The notes beneath the pieces were generated by a model. That model had not been told where the DNA came from, ran no database searches, and saw nothing but the letters and a program-made list of their open reading frames with translations. Shown here piece by piece: positions 35,061 to 43,817 of a stretch of DNA of 64,000 nucleotides. This DNA is from Zhenhengia yiwuensis. GTDB lineage: Bacteria; Bacillota; Clostridia; Lachnospirales; Cellulosilyticaceae. Location of the stretch: the NCBI RefSeq assembly GCF_014384995.1, contig NZ_JACRSY010000009.1, positions 62,001-126,000 of the forward strand, given 5' to 3'. Made by a program: the position numbers and the translations under genes. Positions within the stretch are counted from its first letter, which is position 1; each line of letters begins with the position of its first letter.

Positions 35061-36068
35061 ATGGGAGCTATGGAAAGAGTCATTAGCCAGATGAGCTATG
35101 ATATGAGGAGGAAACGTTATTTAGGTAAGTCCAAAAAGCAAAGTAGAAATCCACAACATGAGATCCATCATAGAGCAAAAAGTACAAGTGGTAGGCAAGT
35201 GTATATGCCTGTACTAGCATTAGGTGGAGGAAATGCTAAAAAAGTAATAGGTATTCTTTTAATTGCAATAGGTGTTATACTTATTTTGACGAGATGTTTT
35301 GGAGGAAGTAGAAAAGATGCAGTCAAAGATATTAATGAAAAGAAAGTAGTTTATGAAACACAGACTTCTTATGAAAATTTTATACAGGATTTTAATATTG
35401 AAGAAGAGGATTTAAAAGTACTTTTGGATTTATCCCTGCGCTATAAACAAGATTATGCCCATACACTTGGTGTGTGGGCAGTAGAATCTTATAAAGGAGG
35501 CTCTATGGCACAGGTGAAGCAGTGCTTAAGGCAATATAGACCAGAAAATGAAATAGACGATTTTGGTATGTATGATGCAGCCACAAAATTGTACAAGCAG
35601 TTTATTTATGACATTCGTAAGTTTCCCCTAAAAATTAGAAAAGGGTATACCTATGAAAATGGATGGAAACAATCTAGAACATATAATGGAAATAGGCTCC
35701 ATTATGGTATTGATATTATGTCTGATACCAATGAATCAGGGAAAATTGAAGTGATTAGTATGACCGATGGTATAGTAGAAAATGTTGGGTGGAATGAAAC
35801 AGGTGGTTATAGGGTAGGTATTAGAAGTCCAGGAGGGGCTTATTTTTATTATGCGCATTTAGATGATTATCCTAGTCATTTACAAAAAGGAGATAGGATT
35901 GATGCAGGAGATTTGCTTGGGATGATGGGAGATACAGGATATGGTACTGAGGGGACTAGGGGGAAGTTTCCTGTACATCTGCATATAGGGATTGCGGTTA
36001 AAACGAAGGATCAAGTAGAGTTTTGGATTAATCCTTATGCACTTCTTAAATATACAGAGGACAAATAG
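35061..36068 (+). CDS. Membrane-anchored M23 family peptidase
   Basis: 335 residues. A basic cytoplasmic N-terminus of about 70 residues, one membrane segment (about 73-93, VIGILLIAIGVILIL), a linker domain, and a C-terminal LytM/M23 domain: LHYGIDIM (zinc His and Asp), YYAHLDD, and the final VHLHIGI. All the metal ligands are kept, so it should be an active peptidoglycan endopeptidase facing outwards. The N-terminal part is unlike the classical SpoIIQ; specific role unknown. Confidence 0.85.
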   Translation: MGAMERVISQMSYDMRRKRYLGKSKKQSRNPQHEIHHRAKSTSGRQVYMPVLALGGGNAKKVIGILLIAIGVILILTRCFGGSRKDAVKDINEKKVVYETQTSYENFIQDFNIEEEDLKVLLDLSLRYKQDYAHTLGVWAVESYKGGSMAQVKQCLRQYRPENEIDDFGMYDAATKLYKQFIYDIRKFPLKIRKGYTYENGWKQSRTYNGNRLHYGIDIMSDTNESGKIEVISMTDGIVENVGWNETGGYRVGIRSPGGAYFYYAHLDDYPSHLQKGDRIDAGDLLGMMGDTGYGTEGTRGKFPVHLHIGIAVKTKDQVEFWINPYALLKYTEDK

Positions 36069-36073
36069 CTGCG

Positions 36074-36102
36074 TTGGAAAGAATCAAGGAATGTGCTATA
36101 AT
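36074..36102 (+). promoter_or_regulatory. Promoter of metallophosphoesterase operon
   Basis: TTGGAA at 36074-36079 and TATAAT at 36097-36102, spacing 17, with a TGC extension directly before the -10. Very good vegetative promoter 22 bases before the start codon. Confidence 0.85.
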
Positions 36103-36123
36103 ACGAGCATAAGGAGCGATAAA

Positions 36124-36819
36124 ATGAAAGTTTATGCAATAGGAGACCTACATCTAGGTTTTACATCAGATAAACCTATGGATGTGTTTGGTGAAAGATG
36201 GCAGGGGCATGTAAGTCGTTTGAAAGAAGTTTGGCAAAAGAAAGTAACCGATCAAGATCTGGTTATTTTGTGTGGGGATCTTTCATGGGCTATGCGTTTA
36301 GAAGCAGCTAAGGTAGATTTAGCTTTTATACATGAATTGCCAGGATATAAAGTCTGTATTAAAGGTAATCATGACTTCTGGTGGGAGAAAATAGGGCTTT
36401 TAAACAGCCTTTATGAAGATTTGTATTTTATTCAAAATAAAGCGTATATCTTAGGAGAACTGGCTATATGTGGTACAAGAGGATGGCCTATTCAAGAAGA
36501 TATGACAGCTGAAGATAGGAAAGTTTATGAAAGAGAGAAGGAGCGCCTTAAGCTATCTTTAGAAGATGCTATAAAGCAAGGGGCAAAAGAAATTATTGTA
36601 GCACTTCATTACCCACCTACTAATGAAAAAGATGAACCCTCTCTTTTTACAGAGCTTTTAGAACGTTACCCTGTTCGTCATGTGGTATATGGACATTTGC
36701 ATGATGAAAGGGCATGGATGGTATCACGTAAAGGAAAATATGGAAGTCAGTGCTATCATCTTGTAGCGGCTGACTATATAGATTTTAATCCAAAACATAT
36801 CTTAGAAATTAATGACTAA
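36124..36819 (+). CDS. Calcineurin-like metallophosphoesterase
   Basis: 231 residues from ATG 36124 after AAGGAGCG; an in-frame upstream ATG at 36037 lies before the promoter and is rejected. All dimetal motifs are present in order: GDLHLG, CGDLSWAM, GNHDFWW, ALHYPP and YGHLHDE. YkuE/YpbG-like cytosolic phosphohydrolase of unknown substrate. First gene of a four-gene run through the HAD phosphatase. Confidence 0.88.
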   Translation: MKVYAIGDLHLGFTSDKPMDVFGERWQGHVSRLKEVWQKKVTDQDLVILCGDLSWAMRLEAAKVDLAFIHELPGYKVCIKGNHDFWWEKIGLLNSLYEDLYFIQNKAYILGELAICGTRGWPIQEDMTAEDRKVYEREKERLKLSLEDAIKQGAKEIIVALHYPPTNEKDEPSLFTELLERYPVRHVVYGHLHDERAWMVSRKGKYGSQCYHLVAADYIDFNPKHILEIND

Positions 36820-36836
36820 AGCAAGGGGCAAGATCA

Positions 36837-38204
36837 ATGAAATTACCAGTACTTTTTAAAGAAAAAATGCAACGCCTTTTAGGTGATGAATATGAAGCTT
36901 ATTTAGAAAGTTATAATAATCCTAAATATCAAGGTATTCGTATCAATACGATGAAAGTAAGTGATGAGGAGTGGAAGCAAATAAACCCATTTACAGAGCT
37001 TCAGCCAGTCCCTTGGTGTAAAGAGGGCTATTATTATACAGAGCCGAATAAACCAAGTAAGCATCCGTATTACTTTGCAGGGCTTTATTATATGCAAGAG
37101 CCAAGTGCTATGGCACCAGGTGCTTATGTGCCTATCAAAGAGGGAGACAAAGTTCTGGATTTATGTGCTGCCCCAGGTGGGAAAACAACACAAGTTTTAG
37201 CTAAGCTGAACCAAACAGGAGTATTAATTAGCAATGATATTAGTGCTTCAAGAACGCAGGCACTTCTTAAAAATGTAGAAAACTTTGGGGCACGTAATAC
37301 GATTATTACGAATGAAACGCCAGAAAGGCTGGCAAGTAAACTACCAGGATACTTTGATAAAATTCTTATTGATGCACCTTGTTCTGGAGAAGGTATGTTT
37401 AGAAAAGATGAAGGGGCTATAAAAAGCTGGGAGACTCATGGTGTAGAGCACTGCCAGGCACTTCAAAGGGAAATTTTAGAATATGCTTATGCCATGCTTA
37501 AAGAAGAAGGAATGATTTTATACTCTACTTGTACTTTCTCACCAGAAGAAAATGAAGGGATGATACAGGAATTTTTAAATCATCATCCTCTGTGTGAAGT
37601 GGTACCTTTAACACCAGTAGGGGGCATTGCAACTGGTCATCCAGAATGGACTAAAGGAGGAGATGCGAGTCTTAAGGGGGCACTGAGATTATGGCCACAT
37701 CATTTACAAGGTGAAGGGCATTTTGTGTGCTTGATTCAAAAGAAAGAGCCTACATTAGACCTAGCAAAAAGACAAGTTATTAAGAAACGTATTAAAGATA
37801 TTCCAGCTTTAAGTGAATTTATAGAAACCTATACACATATAGATAGGGACACACCTGTTATAGAAGTGAAAGATAAAGTTTTCATGGCTATAGAAGATGC
37901 ACCTGATTTACAAGGTTTGCGCATTGTACGCAGTGGCATGTTACTAGGTGAACTTAAATCTAAACGTTTTGAGCCTGCTCATGCACCTGTTCTGGCTTAT
38001 AGTAAAGAAATGTTTAAGCAAACTATAGATTTAGCTGTAGATGATGTAAATGTCATCAAATACTTAAAAGGTGAGACATTGCTTGTAGAAGCCCCAAAGG
38101 GGTACCATGTTATCTGTGTAGAGGGACATCCTTTAGGCTTCGTAAAAAGTAATAATGGTACATTAAAAAATCAATATCCGCCACATTGGCGTATGATGGG
38201 ATGA
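36837..38204 (+). CDS. RsmF/NOL1-type rRNA cytosine-5 methyltransferase
   Basis: 455 residues. SAM-binding LCAAPGGKTTQ, then the two catalytic Cys: Cys182 in DAPCSGEGMF and Cys232 in STCTFSPEEN. The C-terminal RNA-binding domain (FMAIEDAPDLQGLRIVRSGMLLG, LGFVKSNNGTLKN) matches the RsmF/YebU group. It methylates a cytosine in 16S rRNA or tRNA; the exact position is not predictable. Followed at 9 bases by the pseudouridine synthase, so the two may act on related rRNA sites. Confidence 0.92.
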   Translation: MKLPVLFKEKMQRLLGDEYEAYLESYNNPKYQGIRINTMKVSDEEWKQINPFTELQPVPWCKEGYYYTEPNKPSKHPYYFAGLYYMQEPSAMAPGAYVPIKEGDKVLDLCAAPGGKTTQVLAKLNQTGVLISNDISASRTQALLKNVENFGARNTIITNETPERLASKLPGYFDKILIDAPCSGEGMFRKDEGAIKSWETHGVEHCQALQREILEYAYAMLKEEGMILYSTCTFSPEENEGMIQEFLNHHPLCEVVPLTPVGGIATGHPEWTKGGDASLKGALRLWPHHLQGEGHFVCLIQKKEPTLDLAKRQVIKKRIKDIPALSEFIETYTHIDRDTPVIEVKDKVFMAIEDAPDLQGLRIVRSGMLLGELKSKRFEPAHAPVLAYSKEMFKQTIDLAVDDVNVIKYLKGETLLVEAPKGYHVICVEGHPLGFVKSNNGTLKNQYPPHWRMMG

Positions 38205-38213
38205 GGATAAAAA

Positions 38214-38945
38214 ATGAGATTAGACAAATATTTAGTACACACAGGTTATGGTTCTCGTTCAGAAGTACAAAAACTTGTAAGAAGTAAACGTGTTAAAATT
38301 AATGATGAAGTGGCTAAAAAGCCAGATTGTAATTTGAACCCTGATGTAGATGTGGTTAAGGTAAGAGATGAAATCGTAGACTATGCAGAGTTTTATTATT
38401 ATATTATGAATAAACCACAAGGATGCATTACAGCTACGGAAGATCCAAGACATGAAACAGTGATTGACCTTTTAGATCCTATTGCTAAAGGCCGTAGTTT
38501 ATCACCAGTAGGAAGACTAGATAAAGATACAGAAGGTCTGCTTATTTTAACGAATGATGGTAAGTTTAATCATGAATTGCTCTCACCTAAAAAACATGTA
38601 GATAAGGTGTATTATGCAGAAGTAGATGGCAAAGTGGTAGAAGAAGACCAAAGCGCTTTTGAAGAAGGCATAGATATTGGTGAAAATAAAGTATGCATGC
38701 CAGCTCAGTTAGAAATTATAGAAGCGCATGAGGATTATTCTAAGGTCTATATTACCATTAAAGAAGGTAAATTCCATCAAGTTAAACGTATGATGCGCGC
38801 AAGAGGGAAGGAAGTGACGTTCTTAAAGCGTATTAAAATGGGCGGTCTTATGTTACCAGAAGATTTAGAGACAGGTAGCTATCGTAAATTAACGGAGGCA
38901 GAATTGCAACTACTTGGAGGGAAAATAGGTGAAACAACTATTTGA
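38214..38945 (+). CDS. rsuA: RsuA family 16S rRNA pseudouridine synthase
   Basis: 243 residues. N-terminal S4 RNA-binding domain (MRLDKYLVHTGYGSRSEVQKLVRSKRV), then the catalytic domain with GRLDKDTEGLL (catalytic Asp) and KEGKFHQVKRMM. RsuA makes pseudouridine at position 516 of E. coli 16S rRNA; closely related RluB/E/F enzymes cannot be fully excluded. Its 3' end overlaps the next gene by 17 bases. Confidence 0.9.
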   Translation: MRLDKYLVHTGYGSRSEVQKLVRSKRVKINDEVAKKPDCNLNPDVDVVKVRDEIVDYAEFYYYIMNKPQGCITATEDPRHETVIDLLDPIAKGRSLSPVGRLDKDTEGLLILTNDGKFNHELLSPKKHVDKVYYAEVDGKVVEEDQSAFEEGIDIGENKVCMPAQLEIIEAHEDYSKVYITIKEGKFHQVKRMMRARGKEVTFLKRIKMGGLMLPEDLETGSYRKLTEAELQLLGGKIGETTI

Positions 38946-39594
38946 TGCAGTTATATTTGATTTAGATGGGACACTTGTAGATTCTATGTGGGTGTGGCCC
39001 AAAATAGATGAGGTATATCTAGGGCGCTTCGGCTTTGAAGTGCCTGATACACTTGAAGCAGAATTTGAAGGAATGAGTTTTACAGAAACAGCACTCTATG
39101 TGAAGGAGTGCTTTAATATACCTGATGATGTAGAAGCTATCAAAGCGGAGTGGAATAAACTTGCTTTTGAGTTCTATCAAAAACAGGTACCTCTCAAAAC
39201 AAGTGTCCTTGCCTTTTTAGATTATCTTAAGGAGCAAGGCATTAAGGTAGGGATTGCTACAAGTAATAGCCATGAACTTGTTAATGCTGTATTAGAAGCT
39301 CATGGCATTAGGGAGCGTTTTGAGGTGATTCGTACGTCTTGTGAGGTAGAAAAAGGCAAACCTTATCCTTATATTTATCAGAGGGTAGCCGAGGAGCTAG
39401 GTGTAAATGTGCATAGATGTTTAGCATTTGAAGATGTGCCAAATGGTGTCCTTGCAGCTAAAAGAGCAGGAATGACTGTATGTGCCATAAAAGATAGACA
39501 AAATGAAGAAATGGAAGCAGCACTACATAAAGAGGCTCATTATTTTATAGAAGACTATAGTGAGGTTATAGAATACTTTCAAAAGAATGCATAA
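38929..39594 (+). CDS. HAD family phosphatase (phosphoglucomutase-like)
   Basis: 221 residues, GTG start inside the rsuA gene after GGAGGG, so translational coupling is likely. HAD motifs: DLDGTLVDS with nucleophile and acid Asp, GIATSNSHELV, CEVEKGKPYPYI with the Lys, and FEDVPNGVLAAKRAG. The four-helix cap with PDDVEAI places it near beta-phosphoglucomutase-like hydrolases. Substrate unknown. Confidence 0.88.
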   Translation: MKQLFDAVIFDLDGTLVDSMWVWPKIDEVYLGRFGFEVPDTLEAEFEGMSFTETALYVKECFNIPDDVEAIKAEWNKLAFEFYQKQVPLKTSVLAFLDYLKEQGIKVGIATSNSHELVNAVLEAHGIRERFEVIRTSCEVEKGKPYPYIYQRVAEELGVNVHRCLAFEDVPNGVLAAKRAGMTVCAIKDRQNEEMEAALHKEAHYFIEDYSEVIEYFQKNA

Positions 39595-39607
39595 AGATTA
39601 GTAAGTA

Positions 39608-39645
39608 TGGATGTTCCTAGGGATAAGGAGCATCCTCTTTTTTGT
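39608..39645 (+). terminator. Terminator of phosphoesterase to HAD operon
   Basis: GGATGTTCCT (from 39609) pairs with AGGAGCATCC (to 39635) with one G-T wobble, followed by TCTTTTTTG. Confidence 0.82.
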
Positions 39646-39679
39646 GAGTAGCATGTGAAAACTATCTTTATAAAAGTAG

Positions 39680-39707
39680 TTGCAAAAATAAAAAGATAAC
39701 GTATAAT
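39680..39707 (+). promoter_or_regulatory. Promoter of argF
   Basis: TTGCAA at 39680-39685 and TATAAT at 39702-39707, spacing 16, in a very AT-rich stretch 60 bases before the gene. No ArgR box is obvious to me. Confidence 0.72.
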
Positions 39708-39766
39708 ATAAATAAAAATGCATATATATTAATAAATATTAAATTGAAAAAATAGGAGGGTTATAT

Positions 39767-40702
39767 ATGTACGGATTAAAAGGAAAATCATTTTTAACTT
39801 TACATGATTATTCATCACAACAAATTAATTATTTATTAGAGCTTGCAAAAGAACTTAAAATGAAAAAAAGAATGGGGATAAAGGGAAATTTATTAGAAGG
39901 AAAAAATGTGGCCCTTATTTTTGAAAAACCCTCTACACGTACACGTTGTGCTTTTACAGTTGCTTGTGTAGATGAAGGTGCTCACCCTGAATATTTAGGA
40001 AAGAATGATATTCAATTAGGCTATAAAGAAAGTGTAGCCGATACAGCAAGAGTACTTGGCCGTATGTTTGATGCTATAGAGTTTAGAGGATTTTCTCAAG
40101 ATACAGTAGAAAAATTAGCACTTTATAGCGGTGTGCCTGTTTATAATGGACTTACAGATCTTTATCATCCAACTCAGATTTTAGCTGATTTACTTACTGT
40201 AAAAGAGCATTTAGGTAGTTTAAAAGGTAAGAAGTTTGCCTATATAGGTGATGGGCGTAATAATATGGCGAATAGTCTTATGATTGGTTGCTGTAAAATG
40301 GGTTTACATATGGTTATTGTAGCACCAAGAACTTTATGGCCTGACCAAGGACTTATTGAAACTTGTAAAGCATATGCTAAAGAAGGTGGAGGAAGTTTAA
40401 TCGTGACAGATGAGGTAAATGCTGTAGAAGGTGCACATGTCCTTTATACCGATGTATGGTGCTCTATGGGAGAAGAAGAAAAGGCAAAAGAGCGCATTAG
40501 CCTACTTAAACCTTATCAAGTCAATGAAGAACTTATACAACTTACTAATAATCCAGATATGATTTTTATGCATTGCCTTCCAGCAGTAAAAGGTAATGAA
40601 GTAACGGAAGAAGTTTTCGAAGCTAATTACTCTGTTGTCTTTGATCAGGCAGAAAATCGTATGCATACGATTAAAGCTGTAATGGTAGCTACTTTGAGTT
40701 AA
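39767..40702 (+). CDS. argF: Ornithine carbamoyltransferase
   Basis: 311 residues, RBS AGGAGGG. Carbamoyl-phosphate site EKPSTRTR, then YHPTQILAD, the ornithine-binding DVWCSMG and HCLPAVKG with the catalytic Cys. Length and motifs identify OTCase rather than aspartate carbamoyltransferase. Makes citrulline for arginine synthesis (or works in reverse in arginine breakdown; no arcA or arcC lies near). Single gene. Confidence 0.94.
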   Translation: MYGLKGKSFLTLHDYSSQQINYLLELAKELKMKKRMGIKGNLLEGKNVALIFEKPSTRTRCAFTVACVDEGAHPEYLGKNDIQLGYKESVADTARVLGRMFDAIEFRGFSQDTVEKLALYSGVPVYNGLTDLYHPTQILADLLTVKEHLGSLKGKKFAYIGDGRNNMANSLMIGCCKMGLHMVIVAPRTLWPDQGLIETCKAYAKEGGGSLIVTDEVNAVEGAHVLYTDVWCSMGEEEKAKERISLLKPYQVNEELIQLTNNPDMIFMHCLPAVKGNEVTEEVFEANYSVVFDQAENRMHTIKAVMVATLS

Positions 40703-40804
40703 AGTTAAAATTTATAAATTTATTAATTATTTTATAAATTAAAAGTGTAATTTAATATTTATAGCACATTAAAGTGCAAAAGAATCTAAAGGGAGGATGT
40801 CAAT

Positions 40805-41896
40805 ATGAGAGTCTACAATTTTTCAGCAGGACCAGCTGTATTGCCTCTTGAAGTCTTAGAAAAAGCACAAAGTGAATTTGTCTGCTTTCAGGATTCAGGG
40901 ATGAGTGTCATGGAGATGAGTCATCGCTCTAAGGCATATAGCCAAATTATTGAAGGAACTGAAGCAAAGTTAAGACAGCTTATGCAGATACCAGATACTT
41001 ATAAAGTACTGTTTCTGCAAGGTGGCGCATCTTTACAATTTACCATGGTACCTATGAATTTGATGACAGGTTCTAAAAAAGCTGATTTTATTGACACAGG
41101 TGTATGGTCATCAAAAGCTATTAAAGAAGCCAAAAAGTTCGGGAAAGCTAATGTGATTGCATCCTCCAAGGCGGATACTTATTCATATATTCCAACTTAT
41201 AAAAAAGAGCAGTTTGATAAAGAAGCAGATTATGTATATATCTGTCAGAATAATACAATTTATGGAACTAAATTTAACACATTGCCTAATACAGGGAATG
41301 TGCCTTTAGTGGCTGATCTTTCTTCTTGTATCTTATCAGAAAAGATGGATGTAAATCGCTATGGGATTATTTTTGCAGGTGCTCAAAAAAATTTAGGTCC
41401 CGCTGGTGTAACAGTAGTGATTATAAGAGAGGATTTGATTGGAAGAGTAGATGAAAGTATTCCAACTATGCTTAATTATAAAACCCATGCAGCTAACGAT
41501 TCCATGTTCAATACACCACCTACTTATGCCATTTATATGTTAGGACTTGTTTTGGAGTGGATGCTTGCACAAGGTGGTATAGAAGTTATAGAAAAGAAAA
41601 ATAAAGAGAAAGCATCAATTCTTTATGATTATTTAGATACGTCTAAATTGTTTAGAGGTACAGCGGCTAAAGAGGATCGTTCTCTTATGAATATCCCTTT
41701 TGTAACAGGAGATGAAACATTAGATGCAGCTTTTGTAAAAGCAGCTACAGCTAAGGGTCTTGTTAATTTGAAAGGACATAGAAGTGTAGGCGGTATGCGT
41801 GCAAGTATTTATAATGCCATGCCAATAGATGGTGTCAAGGCACTCGTTGATTTTATGAAACAATTTGAAAGACAGCATGAGGAGGGGATTTTATGA
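40805..41896 (+). CDS. serC: Phosphoserine aminotransferase
   Basis: 363 residues, RBS GGGAGG. Class V PLP enzyme: starts with YNFSAGPAVLP, has GMSVMEMSHRSK, QGGASLQF, and the PLP lysine in AGAQKNLGPAGVT; ends with GGMRASIYNA. Converts 3-phosphohydroxypyruvate to phosphoserine. Overlaps serA by 4 bases; together they give the first two steps of serine synthesis. A serB-type phosphatase is not in the window. Confidence 0.97.
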   Translation: MRVYNFSAGPAVLPLEVLEKAQSEFVCFQDSGMSVMEMSHRSKAYSQIIEGTEAKLRQLMQIPDTYKVLFLQGGASLQFTMVPMNLMTGSKKADFIDTGVWSSKAIKEAKKFGKANVIASSKADTYSYIPTYKKEQFDKEADYVYICQNNTIYGTKFNTLPNTGNVPLVADLSSCILSEKMDVNRYGIIFAGAQKNLGPAGVTVVIIREDLIGRVDESIPTMLNYKTHAANDSMFNTPPTYAIYMLGLVLEWMLAQGGIEVIEKKNKEKASILYDYLDTSKLFRGTAAKEDRSLMNIPFVTGDETLDAAFVKAATAKGLVNLKGHRSVGGMRASIYNAMPIDGVKALVDFMKQFERQHEEGIL

Positions 41897-43050
41897 GTAA
41901 AATTTATACGCTCAATAAGATTTCATCCAAAGGATTAGAAGGTTTTGGTCAGTGTTATGAAGTTCAAGAAAGTTTACAAGATGCAGATGCCATTTTAGTA
42001 AGAAGTGCTAAAATGCATGAACTAGAGCTTCCGAAGTCTGTAAAGGCAATTGCAAGGGCTGGAGCAGGGGTTAATAATATTCCTATTGATGCTTGTACTC
42101 AAAAGGGAATTGTCGTTTTTAATACACCTGGAGCTAACGCTAATGCAGTAAAGGAAATGGTCATTGCAGGACTTTTATTATCTTCTCGTAAAATTATAGA
42201 AGGGGTAAACTGGGCACAGACTTTAAAGGGTAATATTGCTAAAGAAGTTGAAAGTGGAAAGAGTGCTTTTACAGGACCTGAAATTTTAGGTAAAAAATTA
42301 GGTGTAGTAGGGCTGGGGGCTATAGGTGTTCTAGTAGCCAATGCCACACAGGCATTAGGGATGGAAGTAATAGGCTATGATCCTTATCTTTCTGTAGATG
42401 CAGCATGGGGAATCTCTAGGCATATTAGGCATGCACATACATTAGAAGAAGTATTAGGGCAAGCAGATTATATTACAATTCATGCTCCTCTTACATCTGC
42501 TACAAAAGAAATGTTTAATGAAGAAGCTTTTAATAAAATGAAAAAAGGTGTACGACTTTTGAATTTTGCAAGGGATACTTTAGTAGACAATCAAGCACTT
42601 GTAAAAGCTATTGAAAAAGGAACTATAGAAAAGTATGTAACAGATTTTCCAGTAGAAGGTCTTATAGGGCATCCTCAAATTATAACCATTCCTCATCTAG
42701 GTGCTTCTACACCAGAATCAGAAGATAACTGTGCAGTTATGGCAGTTAAAGAGCTTAAGGGTTACTTAGAGAAGGGTACGATTACAAACTCTGTGAATTT
42801 CCCAGAATGTGAGATGCCGTGGCATGCAACTTTTAGATTGACATTGATTCATAAAAATATTCCAGCTATGATTGGAAAGATTACAAGTATTATTGCAGAA
42901 GAGGGCATTAATATTTCAGATATGATTAATAAAAGCAAGGGAGAATGGGCGTATACCATTATTGACACAGATACAAAAGTAACGGATATAAAGATTAAAA
43001 GTATAGAAGCTCTTGACGATATGATTAAAGTAAGAGTATTATCAAAGTAA
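41893..43050 (+). CDS. serA: D-3-phosphoglycerate dehydrogenase, short form
   Basis: 385 residues. Substrate-binding domain with IARAGAGVNNIP, Rossmann GVVGLGAIGVLVA, active-site Arg in NFARDTLVD, the short-clade TDFPVEGLIGHP, and the His in PHLGAST. The last 75 residues form an ACT domain (IPAMIGKITSIIAEEGINISDM), so feedback by serine is possible. It lacks the extra ASB domain of long SerA proteins. Coupled to serC. Confidence 0.95.
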   Translation: MSKIYTLNKISSKGLEGFGQCYEVQESLQDADAILVRSAKMHELELPKSVKAIARAGAGVNNIPIDACTQKGIVVFNTPGANANAVKEMVIAGLLLSSRKIIEGVNWAQTLKGNIAKEVESGKSAFTGPEILGKKLGVVGLGAIGVLVANATQALGMEVIGYDPYLSVDAAWGISRHIRHAHTLEEVLGQADYITIHAPLTSATKEMFNEEAFNKMKKGVRLLNFARDTLVDNQALVKAIEKGTIEKYVTDFPVEGLIGHPQIITIPHLGASTPESEDNCAVMAVKELKGYLEKGTITNSVNFPECEMPWHATFRLTLIHKNIPAMIGKITSIIAEEGINISDMINKSKGEWAYTIIDTDTKVTDIKIKSIEALDDMIKVRVLSK

Positions 43051-43076
43051 GACAAGAAAAGATGACAACAACATAA

Positions 43077-43126
43077 AAAGGCTGCTACAAAATAAGAAAG
43101 ATAGATTATTTTGTAGCAGCTTTTTA
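43077..43126 (+). terminator. Terminator of serCA operon
   Basis: 15-base perfect stem (43081-43095 with 43106-43120), ten-base loop, followed by TTTTTATTT. Confidence 0.92.
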
Positions 43127-43164
43127 TTTATTTGAAAATAAGATTTAATAAGGAGGTATGAAAG

Positions 43165-43707
43165 ATGAAAGAAATGGCATTACATATTTTAGATATTATA
43201 CAGAACAGCATTCGGGCAGAGGCAACATGTATTATACTTCGCATAGAGGAGAAGCCATCTGTTGATAGATTTGTAATAGAGATTGAGGATAATGGTAAAG
43301 GTATGCCCGAAGCCATTAGAAGTACTGTAACCAATCCTTTTACAACAACACGCACCTTAAGGAGGGTAGGGCTTGGTATTCCACTTTTGCATCAGCTCTG
43401 TGAAGAATGTGAGGGGAAACTTACTATAGATAGTAAAGAGGGAGAAGGAACTAGAATAAAGGCTATTATGCGTTACCATCATATTGATAGACTCCCTTTA
43501 GGGGATATGGTAGGCACCCTATATATGCTTATTATGGCTAAACCAGAGATTCGCTATATTTATGAGCATGATTATGAAGCACAAGGTTTCAGAATGGATA
43601 CGGAGCAGATTGTAGAAATGTTAGATGGTTTACCTATTAACCATCCAGATATTCTAACCTGGATTAAGAGCTATATAGCAGAAAATGAAAGGGCACTCTA
43701 TAAATAA
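43165..43707 (+). CDS. Stand-alone GHKL ATPase domain protein
   Basis: 180 residues, RBS AAGGAGG. Histidine kinase-type ATPase fold without a dimerisation/phosphoacceptor domain: N box ILDIIQNSIRA, G1 box DNGKGM, F/G2 boxes NPFTTTRTLRRVGLGIPLL. A C-terminal tail of about 80 residues is not part of the ATPase. This type of protein is usually coded beside the NuoE-like gene in clostridial hydrogenase operons; here it precedes rnfC instead. It may be an anti-sigma-like or redox-linked regulator, but no function is established. Confidence 0.85.
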   Translation: MKEMALHILDIIQNSIRAEATCIILRIEEKPSVDRFVIEIEDNGKGMPEAIRSTVTNPFTTTRTLRRVGLGIPLLHQLCEECEGKLTIDSKEGEGTRIKAIMRYHHIDRLPLGDMVGTLYMLIMAKPEIRYIYEHDYEAQGFRMDTEQIVEMLDGLPINHPDILTWIKSYIAENERALYK

Positions 43708-43736
43708 GTAAAGTGTATAAATTAATCTGTGTTTTG

Positions 43737-43765
43737 TTGAGAAATTAGAATATAAAGTTTATAAT
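43737..43765 (+). promoter_or_regulatory. Promoter of rnf operon
   Basis: TTGAGA at 43737-43742 and TATAAT at 43760-43765, spacing 17, 52 bases before rnfC. Confidence 0.78.
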
Positions 43766-43817
43766 TTTGGTAGGAGGCAAATATACTAAGAGTAAGACAG
43801 AAAGAGGGGGGAAATAC

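Noticed and set aside
42560..42580. Loss of function in SerA because the usual ARG is ARD
   Set aside because: The active-site Arg and His are intact and the short-form clade shows variation at this Gly.
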